This document shows positions 10,558 to 22,764 of a DNA stretch of 64,000 nucleotides, in pieces. The position numbers and the translations under genes were made by a program. The first letter of the stretch is position 1; the number at the start of each line of letters is the position of its first letter. The notes below the pieces were generated by a model. That model had not been told where the DNA came from, made no database searches, and was given only the letters and a program-made list of their open reading frames with translations. The stretch lies in NCBI RefSeq assembly GCF_027595985.1, contig NC_073305.1:113401759-113465758 (forward strand), given 5' to 3'. This DNA comes from Sorex araneus. Taxonomy: Eukaryota; Chordata; Mammalia; Eulipotyphla; Soricidae.

Positions 10558-12524
10558 AAATTTTGAAAGAAAAAAAGAAAGAAGTGTTATTAGTTACCAA
10601 GAAAATGGTCAAAGATATATCATGCAAGGCCTATTGGAAAGCATCAAGGTTTGGTTGAAGACAAAATAGAGTAAGGGGGAAACATGGCATATAATCTCCG
10701 TTGGGGATTCCATGGGAAATAATGAGTGAGGCAGGATACACTATGTAAGATCATGATTGGTACTTTTAATGGTGTTAGGTTCAGTAACAGCACAGAGAAT
10801 TGGTGTGGTATGTGAGTTAGATAAAAGAGGTGAAGTACCGGTTTCAAATTTAGGGATTTATACTTCATGGGCATACTTTTTGTTTTCTAACTGTAAGAGT
10901 TACTTCACCATGACAATCCCTCTTATACAGTCCTCTAGAATGTCAAAATGTGAACACATGATAACAAATAGAAAAATAAAACTATGATTACTACATACAT
11001 CTTTATGCTTACATGTGTGTGTCCGCATGCACACGTGCCGGCGTGCATGAGCACGTGTGTGTGTGTGTGCGCGCGGGCGTACACACACATGGACAAAAGC
11101 AACTGGAAACCTGGAAACAATAGAAGGATTTCAGCAAGAGTGTGCCATGATTGAATTGGCCAGTCCTTGCCTTTGGAATAAAGGAGGGCCTTTCTTCCAA
11201 TCTCATCTATCATTCTGTTTTTTTACTGTGCACTCTGCATATCCCTCACCCCAAATATAGTCTTCTCTGCATTGCTTGTGGGACGTTGAAATTACAGTAG
11301 TTCTTTTGCCTGAAAAGCCCTTTTTATTCATCTTGACCAGGTTCATGCCAGAGCTTCCTTTTAGACTGAGCCACTTGAGCTTAGAGATCCCACCTGAAAA
11401 GTCTCCCTTTCCCCACAGGTTTGTACTGAGTTAATTTTTGGTTATTGTACATTCAGAAATCTTTTGCTGTTGTTTTTTAATTTTTTATTTTTTGTTCCTC
11501 GTGCATTCAACTAGAGCCATATGGGGCCGTGGCCCACCATTTAAGAACCTAGAGACCATTATTTATTTGTCTTCTAACCTTAACTAAAAAAACCCTACTG
11601 ACATGTAGGACATACCTTGATCATTTCAGCCTACAGACACTAGCCCAAATCATAGTAGGCACCCTCTGACTGTGAAATTAGTAAATAAACAAATGATTGA
11701 CTAGTCAAATGCTCTTAAAATTGAAGTTAAAAACATTTTAATGATCATCTCCTTGGTTTTTTATCAGATCCCGCAGAAACACAGGTTTCCCACCTCAGTG
11801 GTCTTCCCTGCTTTGCTCTCTGCTGGAGCAAAGACCACATCACACACCAGGAGATTTCTGAAAGGTCTGGGCATGGGGTGTGGAAGGGAAGAAACAGAAT
11901 TGAAGAGGAGTATCAGGCTCACAGTGGTTTATTGGAAAGATAGTGCTCCCAGGTGGATCTCACAAGTCCCTAGAGAGATTAGTGAAGATCCTGCCAGCCT
12001 GTGTTTTAGAATGGGATTATATTGAAGTAAAGGATGCCTTGGGGCAGGGGTTGATTTGCTAGCACCAGGGCAGGTAGGTGTCTTTTGTTATGGATTCCAG
12101 GGATTCTGGAGCTGAGAAGTCCTTGGGGCATTGACAGAACTGCACATGCAGGTTTCAGAGAATCCTTTTCTGGACTGACCCAACAGTTCCTTCATTTGTT
12201 TGTCTCTTTGAGAAGTCATATGTTCTTAGATGATAGAACACTTTATGTTTTGTATTCAAATTTCTAATAGCACTAGACATTTTGAATCTTCAGTAAATGA
12301 AAAATTAAATAAGCTGCAGACATGTTTCCAAAGGCTATCTTTTATAGTACTCTAAAGAGAAACAGTTTTTACAACAAACTGCTCTAGATACATAGTTTAG
12401 ACTTTCTAATTCAAAGCAACTACAATCAGACATTTTAACAAAAAAAGCATCAAAGATTATGTTTATATTTGTTGTTTTAAGAATCTTACCTTACTTCTTT
12501 TTTATACCAACTAATTTAGGTTAT
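10558..12524. other. Unassigned stretch with an alternating purine-pyrimidine tract
   Basis: No gene or young transposon recognised. At 11005-11092 there is a GT/CA- and CG-alternating tract described separately. A 94-codon plus frame (11741-12025) shows no domain I recognise and is probably chance. Confidence 0.4.
11005..11092. repeat. Alternating purine-pyrimidine tract (GT/CA/CG)
   Basis: Runs of tgtgtgtg, gcatgcacacgtg and gtgtgtgcgcgcgg with few breaks. Alternating Pu-Py with CpG steps is the sequence type that most readily adopts Z-DNA; whether it does so here is unknown. Confidence 0.85.
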
Positions 12525-12755
12525 AGCACTGTCATAGCACTGTCCTGTTTTGCATTGATTTACTTAGCAGGCATCAGTAACTTCTCCATTGTGAGACTTG
12601 TTGTTACTGTTTTTGGCATATCAAATACACCACAGGTAGCTTGTCAGGCTCTGCCCTGCAGGCGGGATACTCTTGGTAGCTTGCCAGCCTCTCCGAGAGG
12701 GACGGAATAATCAAACCTGGGTCAGCCACATGCAAGGCAAACGTCCTACCCACTA
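12525..12755 (-). mobile_element. RTE-tailed SINE, 5' truncated
   Basis: Antisense chimeric class. It starts with the tail complement (agcactgtcatagcactg) and continues through gcaggcatcagtaac, gttgttactgtttttggc and the RTE-5'UTR-like block to a B-box complement (tcaaacctgggtcagcc). It stops at about cctacccacta, lacking the last 15 or so bp of the head. Confidence 0.88.
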
Positions 12756-13754
12756 ATGTTTTATGTCTCAAATTGTTCAGATATACCAACGTGCCACAAG
12801 ATCTTAAATTACATAGATGTCTATATAAAAGATGGAAAATTTGTTTTCTAGTTGGAAGGTTTTACTTCTTATTGATAAATGATGGAAGTATCTATTGACA
12901 ACTAATTCTGTAAATAAGAAAATTGAAAGAAAAAAAACAGGCAAATTTCTGAGCTTTGAAAAGAAATTTGAATCCAAGTTTGGACAAGAGAAAGTAGAGA
13001 ACAAGCAGATTCTAAGATTCAACTCAAATTTACCTTAATGCCAGATCTCTTAGTTGATAAATCTAAATCTCCACCGTCTAATCATTTCTAACAGATTGAA
13101 GTTTCTTTCTAATTGTATTTGTTTGTATTTCCTTTGCATCTGGTTTAATCTTTCTTGTTCCAAACAAGTTCTCACAGTTTCCTCAGTTCTCAAACTCTTA
13201 TTATTTAATTAGCAAATTATACTACAGTTTCATGAGGTAAGATAATCTAACTCATTATAGCACATTTCTTTTCAGTCTGACATTAATTAAGTTTGGGGCT
13301 AACCTGGAGAGAAGAATCCCTTTTCACATTAGAATTTTAATGGTTGCCTTGACAGTACCTATAATGATGTGTCTGTTATAGGTTGTCAGCTGAAATATGG
13401 GAGGACAGTTTCAACTAAATATGAAAGGCATATAGAAAATATGCTTTTCTAAATAGAGAGTCCAGTGATTATAGGCATAGAGAAAAGATGTGTAAATCTC
13501 TTCAGAGGGGTTGAGGAAGGCTTCCTGAAAGAAAAAAATGATTTACAGGGGTTTTACAAAAGAATGTATAAGTAACCATGTTAGAGTTAGAGATGGGTTC
13601 CAAGTAGTAGGAATAATGTTGGCAGTGAAATGTGCGAAGAAGTCTGACTTGAAATTGCCTTCTGAGGGAGAAAATGTCCTCTTTCCTATTCATTTCTCCA
13701 GCCCAAAACAAAAATGAAAGCAAAGCCACATGAGTTCATATTAATATAGAACTC
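12756..13754. other. Unassigned AT-rich stretch
   Basis: No repeat family, RNA gene or coding signal recognised; the 72-75 codon minus frames here have no recognisable features. Confidence 0.4.
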
Positions 13755-13985
13755 TTATTTATGCTAGTTATTGAGCTAGACATATACTTTACATATATTT
13801 TATTTAATTTCCAAAATAAAGATTGATAAAGTCATTATAATATCCTTTTTCCAGAAGAGTGAAATAAAGTTCAGGGAGGTTAACTGGATTATCTGAAGTA
13901 ATAGAGTCTAAGAATGACAGCCTAGATTCAATGAGGTTTAGACACTGGAACCCAGAGCCTGTCTTTATTCTCCTATATCAGGCAG
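13755..13985 (-). mobile_element. MIR SINE, antisense
   Basis: Follows the MIR reverse-complement layout: ttattgagctagac, actttacatatattttatttaa, then a diverged middle, agttcagggaggttaactgg, and acactggaacccagagcctgtct. Ancient pan-mammalian SINE, heavily mutated. Confidence 0.75.
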
Positions 13986-14239
13986 CTTATGAAACACAGA
14001 AGCCACTAAGAAGTGACAGTCTTTCATGAAGCACTTTGAATTTAGGATTCTCAAGCACTTTGAACATGTTAATGTACTCCTGAGCCACTTAATGCTTCTG
14101 TGCTAGAGTTTTCTCTTTTCAAATAACATTAAAATATGATTTGTTTGGCTCCAAAGGACAGTACTTGGGATCCTCACCCCAATTTTATGTCACCAAAGTG
14201 CAATTCTAAACATTAAACCTGATATTATATAATAGATAG

Positions 14240-14440
14240 TGTGCCTTGCGCTTACACATTATTTAGTTACATTTCAATTCTATGATATGAAGCTGAACAA
14301 GGAAATTAATTGTGTTATTATCAGGAGTTTACAAATAAGAGTCTAGGGTAGAGAGAGTGAGAAGATTCTGGAACAAGTCACACAGTACCATGAACAGACA
14401 ACAATGCTCGGAATGAAACCCAGGGTAGCCTACCTACTAT
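14240..14440 (-). mobile_element. MIR-like SINE relic, antisense
   Basis: The order tttacaaataagagtctagg, gtcacacagtacca and gaatgaaacccaggg fits the reverse complement of the MIR core and B-box side. More diverged than the copy at 13.8 kb. Confidence 0.55.
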
Positions 14441-15850
14441 TATAAAGCAGGGTGAATCGATGTCACTCCTGAAAAGTTAAGAATTAAACTTTCACTGTAC
14501 TGGTAGAACAGAGCAGTTGAGAAAAAGAGGGAAAAAGTAAACATTGCAATTGCTCTCGCTAAAACTGAGCATTCAGAACTGATAGGAATCTGAGGACTCA
14601 CTGGATCTCTAAGACATCTGGGCAGCTGTGGGTACAGAAGACAATGTGAGACGCACAGCCTGGAAAACATCTGCAGGCCTCTGAGAATTAATCCCTACCA
14701 AGAAGATTGTATGGTGTAGTTAAGAGATTTCTCCCCACCATACTAAAAACTGTCACATAGACACATTCTGTCTTTTAAGTAGATGCTGGATGGTTTTCAC
14801 ATAGTAGCTCTAGTTTTTATTCTAAAGTAACAAACAAAAAATTTTATTACATGTCTAGAGATAAATATTTATTTTACTAATATTCTGTTAACTGGAGTGA
14901 AATAATACTAAAAATGACAATGTGGTCTAAGAACAGACGAGATTGTTTTCACGTTGTCTGTCAATAAATATGGAAAATCCAATAGTGTTGAAACAATATT
15001 CAAATTTCAAAAAAAGGGGTTGCTGTTGTTGCTTTTATCCCCTTGAGTCTCCTTTGTATTTCTTCCCATGTCAGTCTAAATTCCAAAAATAAAATCTTGT
15101 AATTTTGTTGGAAACTCTTCATGGGCTGTCACAATGCATATTTCCTGCTTGCTGACCCCAAACTAACAAATAATCATCACCTACAGGATTCTTAACCAAA
15201 TCTCTTGGTGTGAGAATATAAATGGGTCTGCTCCATTGCTCTTCCCCTGGGATAATTCTGAACTATCCCTAGATTACTGGAGCATCCCTGAGGAAATAAC
15301 ACTAATATCCCACCGAGAGAGCTGACTTAATTGCATGCCTCTTGCTGGCACCCTGTACTTCTCTCAATCACCCATATTTGCACTTATGATGGTCTTTGTA
15401 CTCCTCAAAATAAACTCCACCTCCTCTATCCAGTCAGACTCTAGCTAATAAAACAGTAAACCTAATAAAACAATGAACAAGTATGAGTTTAGAATAAATA
15501 TGTTTCTGAATGGATACAATCTCAGAATTAAGCCAAAGGGAGGGAACTATCATCAACATGCACACAGTGGACAGCTTTCCGTAAATGTTCTCCACACAAA
15601 GGTTTGCAGGCCAATACATTACATAAAAGTCTCGTAACCTTCTTTCAGAGATTTACAACATACTTTAATGTTATAGACTCCATGGTTCTTAAATTCATGA
15701 CATAAAGAATGATAGCAGGCAATGAAGAATTCTGGTTGCATTTATTAAAGCTTTGGCCTGAGAAACAAGGAGACCAAACAGGATTTTGTATCCTGGCTGA
15801 CTTTCTGAACAAAGAGTGGAAACGTTTTATTGATTGATTGATTGATTTGA
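14441..15850. other. Unassigned stretch
   Basis: No recognisable repeat or gene. Short (ATTG)n run at 15828-15846. Sequence complexity is ordinary and frames are short. Confidence 0.4.
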
Positions 15851-15851
15851 A

Positions 15852-16011
15852 TGTCACACCTGGTGATGCTCAGGGGTTACTTCTGATTCTGCACTCAGGA
15901 ATTACTCCTGACAGTGGCTAGGGGGCCATTTCGGATGCCAAGGATAGAATCCTAATTAGCCTCGTGCAGGACAAATGCCCCACCTGCTGTACTCTCAATC
16001 ACTCTGGCCTA
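15852..16011 (-). mobile_element. SOR-like SINE, moderately diverged
   Basis: Antisense classic SINE: tgtcacacctggtgatgctc, ttactcctgacagtggc, ggatagaatcctaattagcc (degraded B-box) and ctctcaatcactctggcc. Confidence 0.8.
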
Positions 16012-16124
16012 AGGCTGAGAAAACTTTTAAGGTGGGGAAGTGACATATAAGTGAAGAGGTGAACAGATTAAGGCAGATGGGGGGAGGGGTTGACTGAAAA
16101 CGAGTTTTAGGAAGCAATAAAATA

Positions 16125-16290
16125 AAGATATCATCATCATCATCCCGTTGATCATCCAATGTCTTGAGCGGTCTCAGTAACGTCTCCATTCGTCCTAGCC
16201 CTAAGATTTTAGAAGCCTCTTTTACTCGTCCTTCCCAACCGTGCCCCACTGGAGGCTCTTTCAGGGTCAGGGGAGAAATTATTTTGTCAC
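16125..16290 (-). mobile_element. Internally deleted RTE fragment (long 5' UTR class)
   Basis: Antisense. A degraded RTE 3' terminus (gttgatcatccaatg, ggtctcagtaacgtctcc) is followed by ccctaagattttagaagcc...ggctctttcagggtcagg. That second block aligns, gapped, with the RTE 5' region at about 56325-56410 (cagattttatcaggctctcc ... actttttcagtgtcagg). The tRNA-like head is absent. Same class as 20089, 22765 and 50772. Confidence 0.65.
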
Positions 16291-16436
16291 TAGTCCTAAA
16301 GTAGCTCCAAGCAAGGACTAAGGCTATGTGACTTTAACTAGCACTAGCACCAAATCAGAGAAACTAGATTCCCCCTGAGGAGGAGAAACTCTAGCAGGAC
16401 AAAAATCTATAAAATAAGGACATGAAGATGGAGGGC

Positions 16437-16595
16437 AAATTAGATAGGACAGAGGTAGGGCTCTTGCCTTGCATGCAATGACCCTAATTCCAATCCCCAG
16501 CACCCCATATGGTCCTCAGAACCCCACCAGGAGTGATTCCTGAGCACAGAGCCAGGAATAAAACCCAAAAACCACCAGCTGTGATTCAAAAACAA
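16437..16595 (+). mobile_element. Diverged SOR-like SINE
   Basis: Sense relic: acagaggtagggctcttgcc, cagcaccccatatggtcc, ccaggagtgattcctgagc, ending in an A-rich stretch. Confidence 0.75.
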
Positions 16596-16784
16596 AATAA
16601 AACAAAAGAACACGAAGGTGGACCACCAAAATGCCATAGCAACAGACTCTAATCTACACAGAAAGCCCCATTTGTAGGGAGGTTGTGCAGAAAACCTATA
16701 GAACAAACTTTGCAAAGGTAAGCAGGGCATTTCCTAATTCTGGGCAGATCATATACATCTCAACTGGGAGGAAAAATTGTTTTT

Positions 16785-17220
16785 TATTTAGGTTATGGGA
16801 TTTCTCTTCTCTATTCTCCTGGAGAAGTCTGCATTTCCTCTTGTATGTGTTACTTTCTCTTTTCCCTTCCTGAATAAAACCTGTACTTCACTATTTGTAC
16901 TTCACTGTTTTACGTCACTATTTGTCTCCTCCTGAAATTCTTTCTAGTGAGAGAAAGTGACAGACCTGAAAAGTATCTGGGTAGAAATTAGGACTTATTT
17001 TGCTTTTTCTCCAAAGAACAATTCCACACTCCAGTCTGTCAGGTCCCTGAGAAATCGGTGGCAATGAACATTTCTGTGCTGTGTAGATCAAGTGAGACTC
17101 TGGCAGACTTTCTCAGCCTGACTCACCCAGGTACCTCCACAGTGACCAGGGTAGAATCCCCTGTCAAGGCTACTGCCTCTCTTCTCCCCTTCTCACATAT
17201 TATCTGCAACAGGAGCTTGC
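16785..17220 (+). mobile_element. LTR-like ERV fragment, family A
   Basis: Shares an ordered set of blocks with 58430-59085 and 61230-62900: tcctgaaattctttct, a ...ctgaaaagtatctggg block, ctccaaagaacaattcc, a cccaggtacctcc block and an end at attatctgcaacag. A polyadenylation-like gaataaaacc lies near 16872. Three homologous copies with this layout support an interspersed LTR or ERV piece; exact class and edges are unknown. Confidence 0.5.
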
Positions 17221-19339
17221 AGGAGTGCGGAGATATAAGCACAAGGAGTTGGACATGCAACATAGTGCACTGAACATGCTTCTACATGTGGTGTATGTCT
17301 TATTAGCATGCTAAATTCCCTGGATTTCATTTTTCTATGTTAAAAGTGAGGGAAAGTCAATGAATGGTAGGCACTGGGGTCCATCTTGGCAAAACTGGTT
17401 TTGTTTGGTTTCTTTGGACAACTGAACATCCTCCCTCTGCTGTACTGTGAGATACACTGCTTAAGTGCACTCAGCTTCCCCGTTCCTGTTGATTTGAAAA
17501 GCACGAGGGATGCTTTGTGGGTAAGACGGAGGGTGGGAATTTCAAACCCTGTCCCTGTTATATCTCCTCTATGCTTTCTCAAAGGTTCTGTAGTCATGAA
17601 AATCTGCTTAATCTTTAAATAAGAAATTTGGACTTGTGTTACACTTCTCTGGCCCTGCCCCCCACTAAGGGACATTTTAAATCACACTGGGTTTTAAAAG
17701 TTAAAACATTTAACTTCATTAAAGGGGAGAATAAAATGAATTTTTAAAAAATCATACTTTACTAACTCCAAATTGGAAAATATTCAACACAGACTAGACT
17801 AGAGATTATGACTTTTTCAGTGAAGAAAAATTTGCTGTCTCAGATTTTAAGTGATATTCTTTGCTAGCAAAATAGCTTTTCAGAAACAGTTTTGGTATCC
17901 ATTGTTATTTAAATGGATATGTCAACATCAAGAGACTCTTCTAAATTTAAAAATGAAAAGTAGAAAATTTAGTTGTTTAAAATTTTTAAGCAATGACACA
18001 CATTTATTAAATGTCTACCATGAGCTTCTTAGAAACTTTCCGAGATGTTCCATAGTAGAATTTTGTTAGAAAAAAACATATTAATTAGCTAGTTATTTTG
18101 GCAGCATTGCTCAATTTTATGTAAACAAAGGTGTAAAAGAGGAATAAAACAGGAAATTCCTTATTCCTCAGAATAGCATTTGAAGTTTGATTTCATTTGA
18201 GGCTTGATTTCATTTGAAGCTTAATTCCATTCTATTCAATGAATTTCAATGCTTGAAACTGTTGACAAAAATAGAAAAATCTAAGATTTTCTAAAAAATT
18301 AACCTTTGTTGCAAATTGTGGTTCAGTCACCTAAAAGGGAGCTTACAGTGGTGTAATGACAGGTTTTGTAGTTTAGATGATAAGGATTGCTTCATCCATT
18401 GTGAAATTCTGTTTGATTTTGTTTATCTGATTCCATTGTCCATAGCCAGGGTAGAGGGAAGTTTTAAGGAAGAGTCCTCTTTGTGACTATTCAAAAAAAT
18501 TCCAAATAATTATAAATAACTAAACTTACTCAGTTCCAAAATAAAATTTGGTCCAGAAAGCAACATGAAACTTACATAGACTTTTATGTAAATCATAGAT
18601 TTTTTTTCAGGGAAACAAAACCTGGGTATAATAAAACCGTATGGTTTTGCCATTCTGTTCATTTGAATGCATATGTTGTATGAAAGTAGAGAAAAGGAAC
18701 TCCAGAGACTATTTCAAAACAGAGTATGTGGCTGCAATGGTGAAAGCCAGAACAGCAGGAGCAACAAGATGTCCTGAATTGAAAGGGGATTTTTCTTCTT
18801 TTTTTTTTTTTTTTGTTTCTCTTTAGTATTTGACTTTGCCTATATATTCTAGGAAGTAAATCAGAGAAAAATGTTGCTATGACTGGGACAGGAGTTTCAT
18901 CAGGAAGTTTCATTTGACTTGATTAAATGGCCTCATTGAGGAAGGAGAAAAGGAGAACTCTCTGAAGTGATTTTGAAGTGCCCCAATTTTGCTAAAACTT
19001 GTTATATCTGCACCCAGAAAACTGGTTGGGACAAGTTAGTAATTAATTACAAAGATACAGTGCAGAAATGACTATTTCTAACCTCACTAAAGAACAGCAG
19101 TGAAGGTTCTGATGAAAATAAAGTTGCTGTGATTCGGATTCAGGAAGGTTTAATTTATTATTATTAGATAAGGACTTTGAATGTAGGTGAAATATGATTT
19201 AAACTTGTAGAAAATTCTTTTGTACATTATCATCATCAAGCTCACAATTCATCCTCCGTTTGGTATATTCTTTGTGCATAGCTTTCTCTAGCACTTTTAA
19301 TCTCATACCTCAATATCCTGAATCTCTATTATTTTCTTC
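17221..19339. other. Unassigned AT-rich stretch
   Basis: No gene, SINE or L1 signature recognised; the longest frame (111 codons, minus, 17340-17675) has no recognisable domain. Confidence 0.4.
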
Positions 19340-19500
19340 TTTTGGGAATTGGGGGATGGCCATATCCAGTGACGTTCAGGATTTACTACTTTATGCTTTA
19401 TGGTAAGGAATCACTCCTGGCAATGCTCAGAGTCCAGGGAGCAATTCAGATTTGTCACATGCAAGGCAAGCAACTCACTCTACTATCTCTCTATTCAACC
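19340..19500 (-). mobile_element. Diverged SOR-like SINE
   Basis: Antisense relic: ggccatatccagtgacgttc, aatcactcctggcaatgctc, acatgcaaggcaagc, then tctctctattcaacc. Confidence 0.6.
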
Positions 19501-19947
19501 CTCTACTATTTTTTTGTGTACAGCTTGAATTTATACTTTTTGCTCACTGATTTTATTTATGACTGTCTTACATCTTTTTTGATTCTTTTTTAAATACCTC
19601 TTTAAATTTCTTTATCATTTTAATTTTATGCTCCCTCTGGTAGGGAGATGTCTTTAAGACTGAATATTGAAGAATTATTCTCTCTTTGTTCGCTCATGTT
19701 TTCTTTTGGTCTCAAGTGGCCACAGATGCCTTCCCATTCTACTACTTTAAATTTCTTTCTATTTGTCTAATCTCTGGATCAGTCACTTAAATATTTGAAG
19801 TGCTTATCTTTAACTCTTTTCATAAAGTGGTGCTGTGTTTGATTTGATTTGATATTTTTCTTTCTTGCTAGCCTCCACAGATAAGTACTTAGACCAGTAT
19901 TATCAGTTGCCTTAAAGGCAAATTAAGGGGTAGATAGTGGAGAGAGG

Positions 19948-19978
<31 letters not shown>
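19948..19978 (+). repeat. Poly(T) run
   Basis: About 30 uninterrupted T. It could be the antisense poly(A) tail of a retroposed sequence to its right, but 19979-20085 matches no family I recognise. Confidence 0.8.
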
Positions 19979-19982
<4 letters not shown>

Positions 19983-20088
19983 AAGTAGCTGAGGTGGGAG
20001 GTAGATTAGGGGCCTGGTTTGTGTTCACAAAACACTTGATAACCCTCTTTCTGAGGGGGTCCTAATTCTGAGTCTCTGGATGTGTCTG

Positions 20089-20312
20089 TCACTGTATCAT
20101 TGTCATCACTGTCATCCCATTGTTCATCGATTTGCTCGAGTGGGCACCAGTAATGTATCTATTTGTCCCAGCCCTGAGATTTTAGCTACCTCTCCTTACA
20201 CGTCCTTCCAAAACATGTCGTACTAGAGGCTCTTTGAGGGTCAGGAGAATGAGACCCTCAATTTGTTACTGTATTTAGCATATCGAATAAGCCACGGGGA
20301 GCTTGCCTGGGT
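20089..20312 (-). mobile_element. Internally deleted RTE (long 5' UTR class)
   Basis: Antisense. Tail and terminus (catcgatttgctcgagtggg, caccagtaatg) are followed by ccctgagattttagctacc...gaggctctttgagggtcagg, then ttgttactgtatttagcatatcg and gagcttgcc. The order is RTE 3' end joined to a longer RTE 5' UTR stretch than in the SINE class. No tRNA-like head is seen. Confidence 0.75.
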
Positions 20313-20869
20313 GTGTCTACTGTCAGTAAACTTCACTCAGTGAAAGGTCCAGAGGGCAGGAGAGTGGTCATATAGCTAGACTGCCTTCTTTGCCAGGCCC
20401 ACAGGTTCTTTGCTAGGATTCACCTGTCCCAACAGCATGTTCTTCTACCTCATCTCCATTCTTTCTCCCCTGAGCCCGACTGATTTGGCAGCCAGTCACG
20501 TACCCAGCTGCAGACCCCTGCCTTCTTACGTTTCTTTCTACCACTGTTGAACAATGATAAAATCTTCTCAGGTCTTTCCCATCACACTATTTGTTCGTTT
20601 CTGACGACAGAAGCTATTTCAGTCTTATAGTAAGCTGTCAGATTCTTATAATAAGCTTTCCTTCTGGCAACATTTAAGTTGTTTCTCTTGGAAGTGAAAC
20701 CAGTAGCCTTATGTATTGCCATTTTGCTGACACCACGCCTCCCTTTTAAGAAAAAAGTTGAAAATGTGATTTTTTAACAGTATATAAAAGAAGAAACCCA
20801 TTTAACATTAATTATGAAGGACAGTAAGTGTTTTCTCTTGTGATGGTGATTACATTTACTATACAATGC
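20313..20869. other. Unassigned stretch
   Basis: Slightly GC-richer than its surroundings, with no recognised repeat; could be old LTR-derived sequence, but no TATA or polyadenylation arrangement is convincing. Confidence 0.35.
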
Positions 20870-20882
20870 TGAATTGAGATTT

Positions 20883-21068
20883 ATTTTTTTTTATTTATTT
20901 ATTTGCTTTTTGTATCACACCTGGCAATGCACAGGGGTTACTCCTGGCTCTCCACTCAGGAATTACCCCTAGCAGTGTTAAGGGGACCATATGGGATGCT
21001 GGGAATCGAATCCGGGTCGGCCGAGTGCAAGGCAAATGCCCTACCCACTGTGCTATTGCTCCAGCCCC
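20883..21068 (-). mobile_element. SOR-type SINE with TSD
   Basis: Complete antisense classic SINE: T-rich (TTTA)n start, tatcacacctggcaatgcac, gaatcgaatccgggtcggcc, gctattgctccagcccc. TSD tgaattgagattt at 20870-20882 and, with one mismatch, 21069-21081. Confidence 0.95.
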
Positions 21069-21589
21069 TGAACTGAGATTTCTAAGGCCATGTTACCATA
21101 TAAAAAAAAAAAATCCAGCGAATTGATAAGCACAAACTGGAGAATTATGCTTGATGAGAAAAATAGACCCCTGCCCACATTTTAAACAGATTAACAACAC
21201 AAAACAGGAGTTGTCAAGGGGAAGCTGAGTCTGGGCCACATGACATAACCATGGATGCAACCAGGATGTCATTGAGATGGTCATAGTCTTACTTTGTAAC
21301 ATTGGGAACTAAGGAATGTATTCCACATGCACTCATGCTCTTGAGATGGTCTCACCCTTGCTTTACATCAGCTTGAGAATTTCTGTTTCTGTAATCTCCC
21401 CCCAGCTTCCTGCAAATATCCCATCCCCTCATCAGATGTTCAGAACTGATGTTCAAAGATGTTCAAAGACAAAACAGAACTCTTGTCTTTGTTTGGGACT
21501 CAGTCTTTGAAGGACAAATTCTATTGGGTCGCTGGCATAATTCAACCTGAGTTTCCATAACTTGAAGAGTGTATGGTTTTTCCCTGGCT

Positions 21590-21950
21590 TTCCTCAACAT
21601 ACAGAGTGAAAAAATAACCCCAAAAGATGACATGCTGTCATTCCACTTACATAACATTAATTAACAAAATTGCAGAGATGTTGAATAGATAAGTAGCTGT
21701 AATGGGTTAAAGAAGGTAGTTGTAGGGGTGGGAAGTAAGTAGAACTTGAAAATAACTGAAGGATTTTTGTGTTGACAAAAATGTTCTGTGTCTTAACTGC
21801 TTCAATGCTAACATCTTGATTGTAAAATTTTGATATAACTTTTTAGATGTTGCAATTGGAGTAAAGAGAGTAAACTGTAAGGAAATCTTTCTGTACTGTT
21901 TCATCTATCTCAATTATTTATTACTACTGTAAGTGAATTTATAATGTTCT
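21590..21950 (+). mobile_element. Old L1 3' end (L1M-type)
   Basis: Order of blocks fits an ancient L1M 3' UTR: gctgtcattccacttacata, ggggtgggaag, atgttctgtgtcttaactg, tgctaacatcttgattg, gatgttgcaattggagtaaa, ctatctcaattatttatt. Diverged and non-coding. Confidence 0.7.
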
Positions 21951-21984
21951 CATTAGTAATTATGCTTAAAGATTAGTTCATTCA

Positions 21985-22135
21985 GGGTATAGTGATAGTA
22001 CAGAGGGCAGGTCATTTGCCTTGCAACTTCCAGCACTCTGTATGGTACCCCAACCCTGCCAGGAGTGATCCCTAAGCACAGAGTCAGGAAAAAACCCTGA
22101 GCAAGACCACATGTGGCCCAATACCCCTGCCAAAT
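21985..22135 (+). mobile_element. Diverged SOR-like SINE
   Basis: Sense relic: tatagtgatagtacagaggg, tcatttgccttgcaac, a deletion over the B-box, then ccaggagtgatccctaagc and ccacatgtggcc. Confidence 0.7.
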
Positions 22136-22764
22136 AAGTAAATAAGATAAAGATTAACTCATTAAAATGTTCAATATCTGATATGACAAATGGTGAAACT
22201 AAAAGAGTAGTTTTGCTTAGCAAAATTTGTACATATAAAATCTTCATTTACAACGAAGCATTAAATAAACTTTGGAGAGCCAAATTATAGTGAAGGAAAA
22301 CTTTTATGAAAAGCTTTTGAATATTACGTTTTGACTTCCTCAAAGTAGACTGGCAAGACTGACACTGAACCAAAATCTTTCCATATTGAATATCTTTGCT
22401 AAGGAAAGTTTCATGGTCATTGAGTTCTGCTCCCTTCTTGAACATTGAACTGTCATGTCACACCCTTGAATTTAAAGCAAAATGGAAGATTTCAATCAAA
22501 CAAATAAAAGTTATTAAATAAAAATTCAATGTTTATACAACTTCACTTATTAACCAATTATTTTAAGAAGTAAAGAATGTGTTATTTTGCTTATAGTAAA
22601 AATAATACATTCTAATAATAAAAATAAATTTCTAAACTGAGTTAATTATTTCAAGTGTTACTAGAAATATTGATTTGCCTTTTTAAAAATTACTTAGTTG
22701 AATGTGAATTATTTGGAAATAATTATTTATATAATATAATGGTAAATGTATCAAGTCTTGTTCT
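22136..22764. other. Unassigned AT-rich stretch
   Basis: No recognised gene or repeat; strongly A/T-rich from 22500 to 22740. Confidence 0.4.
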
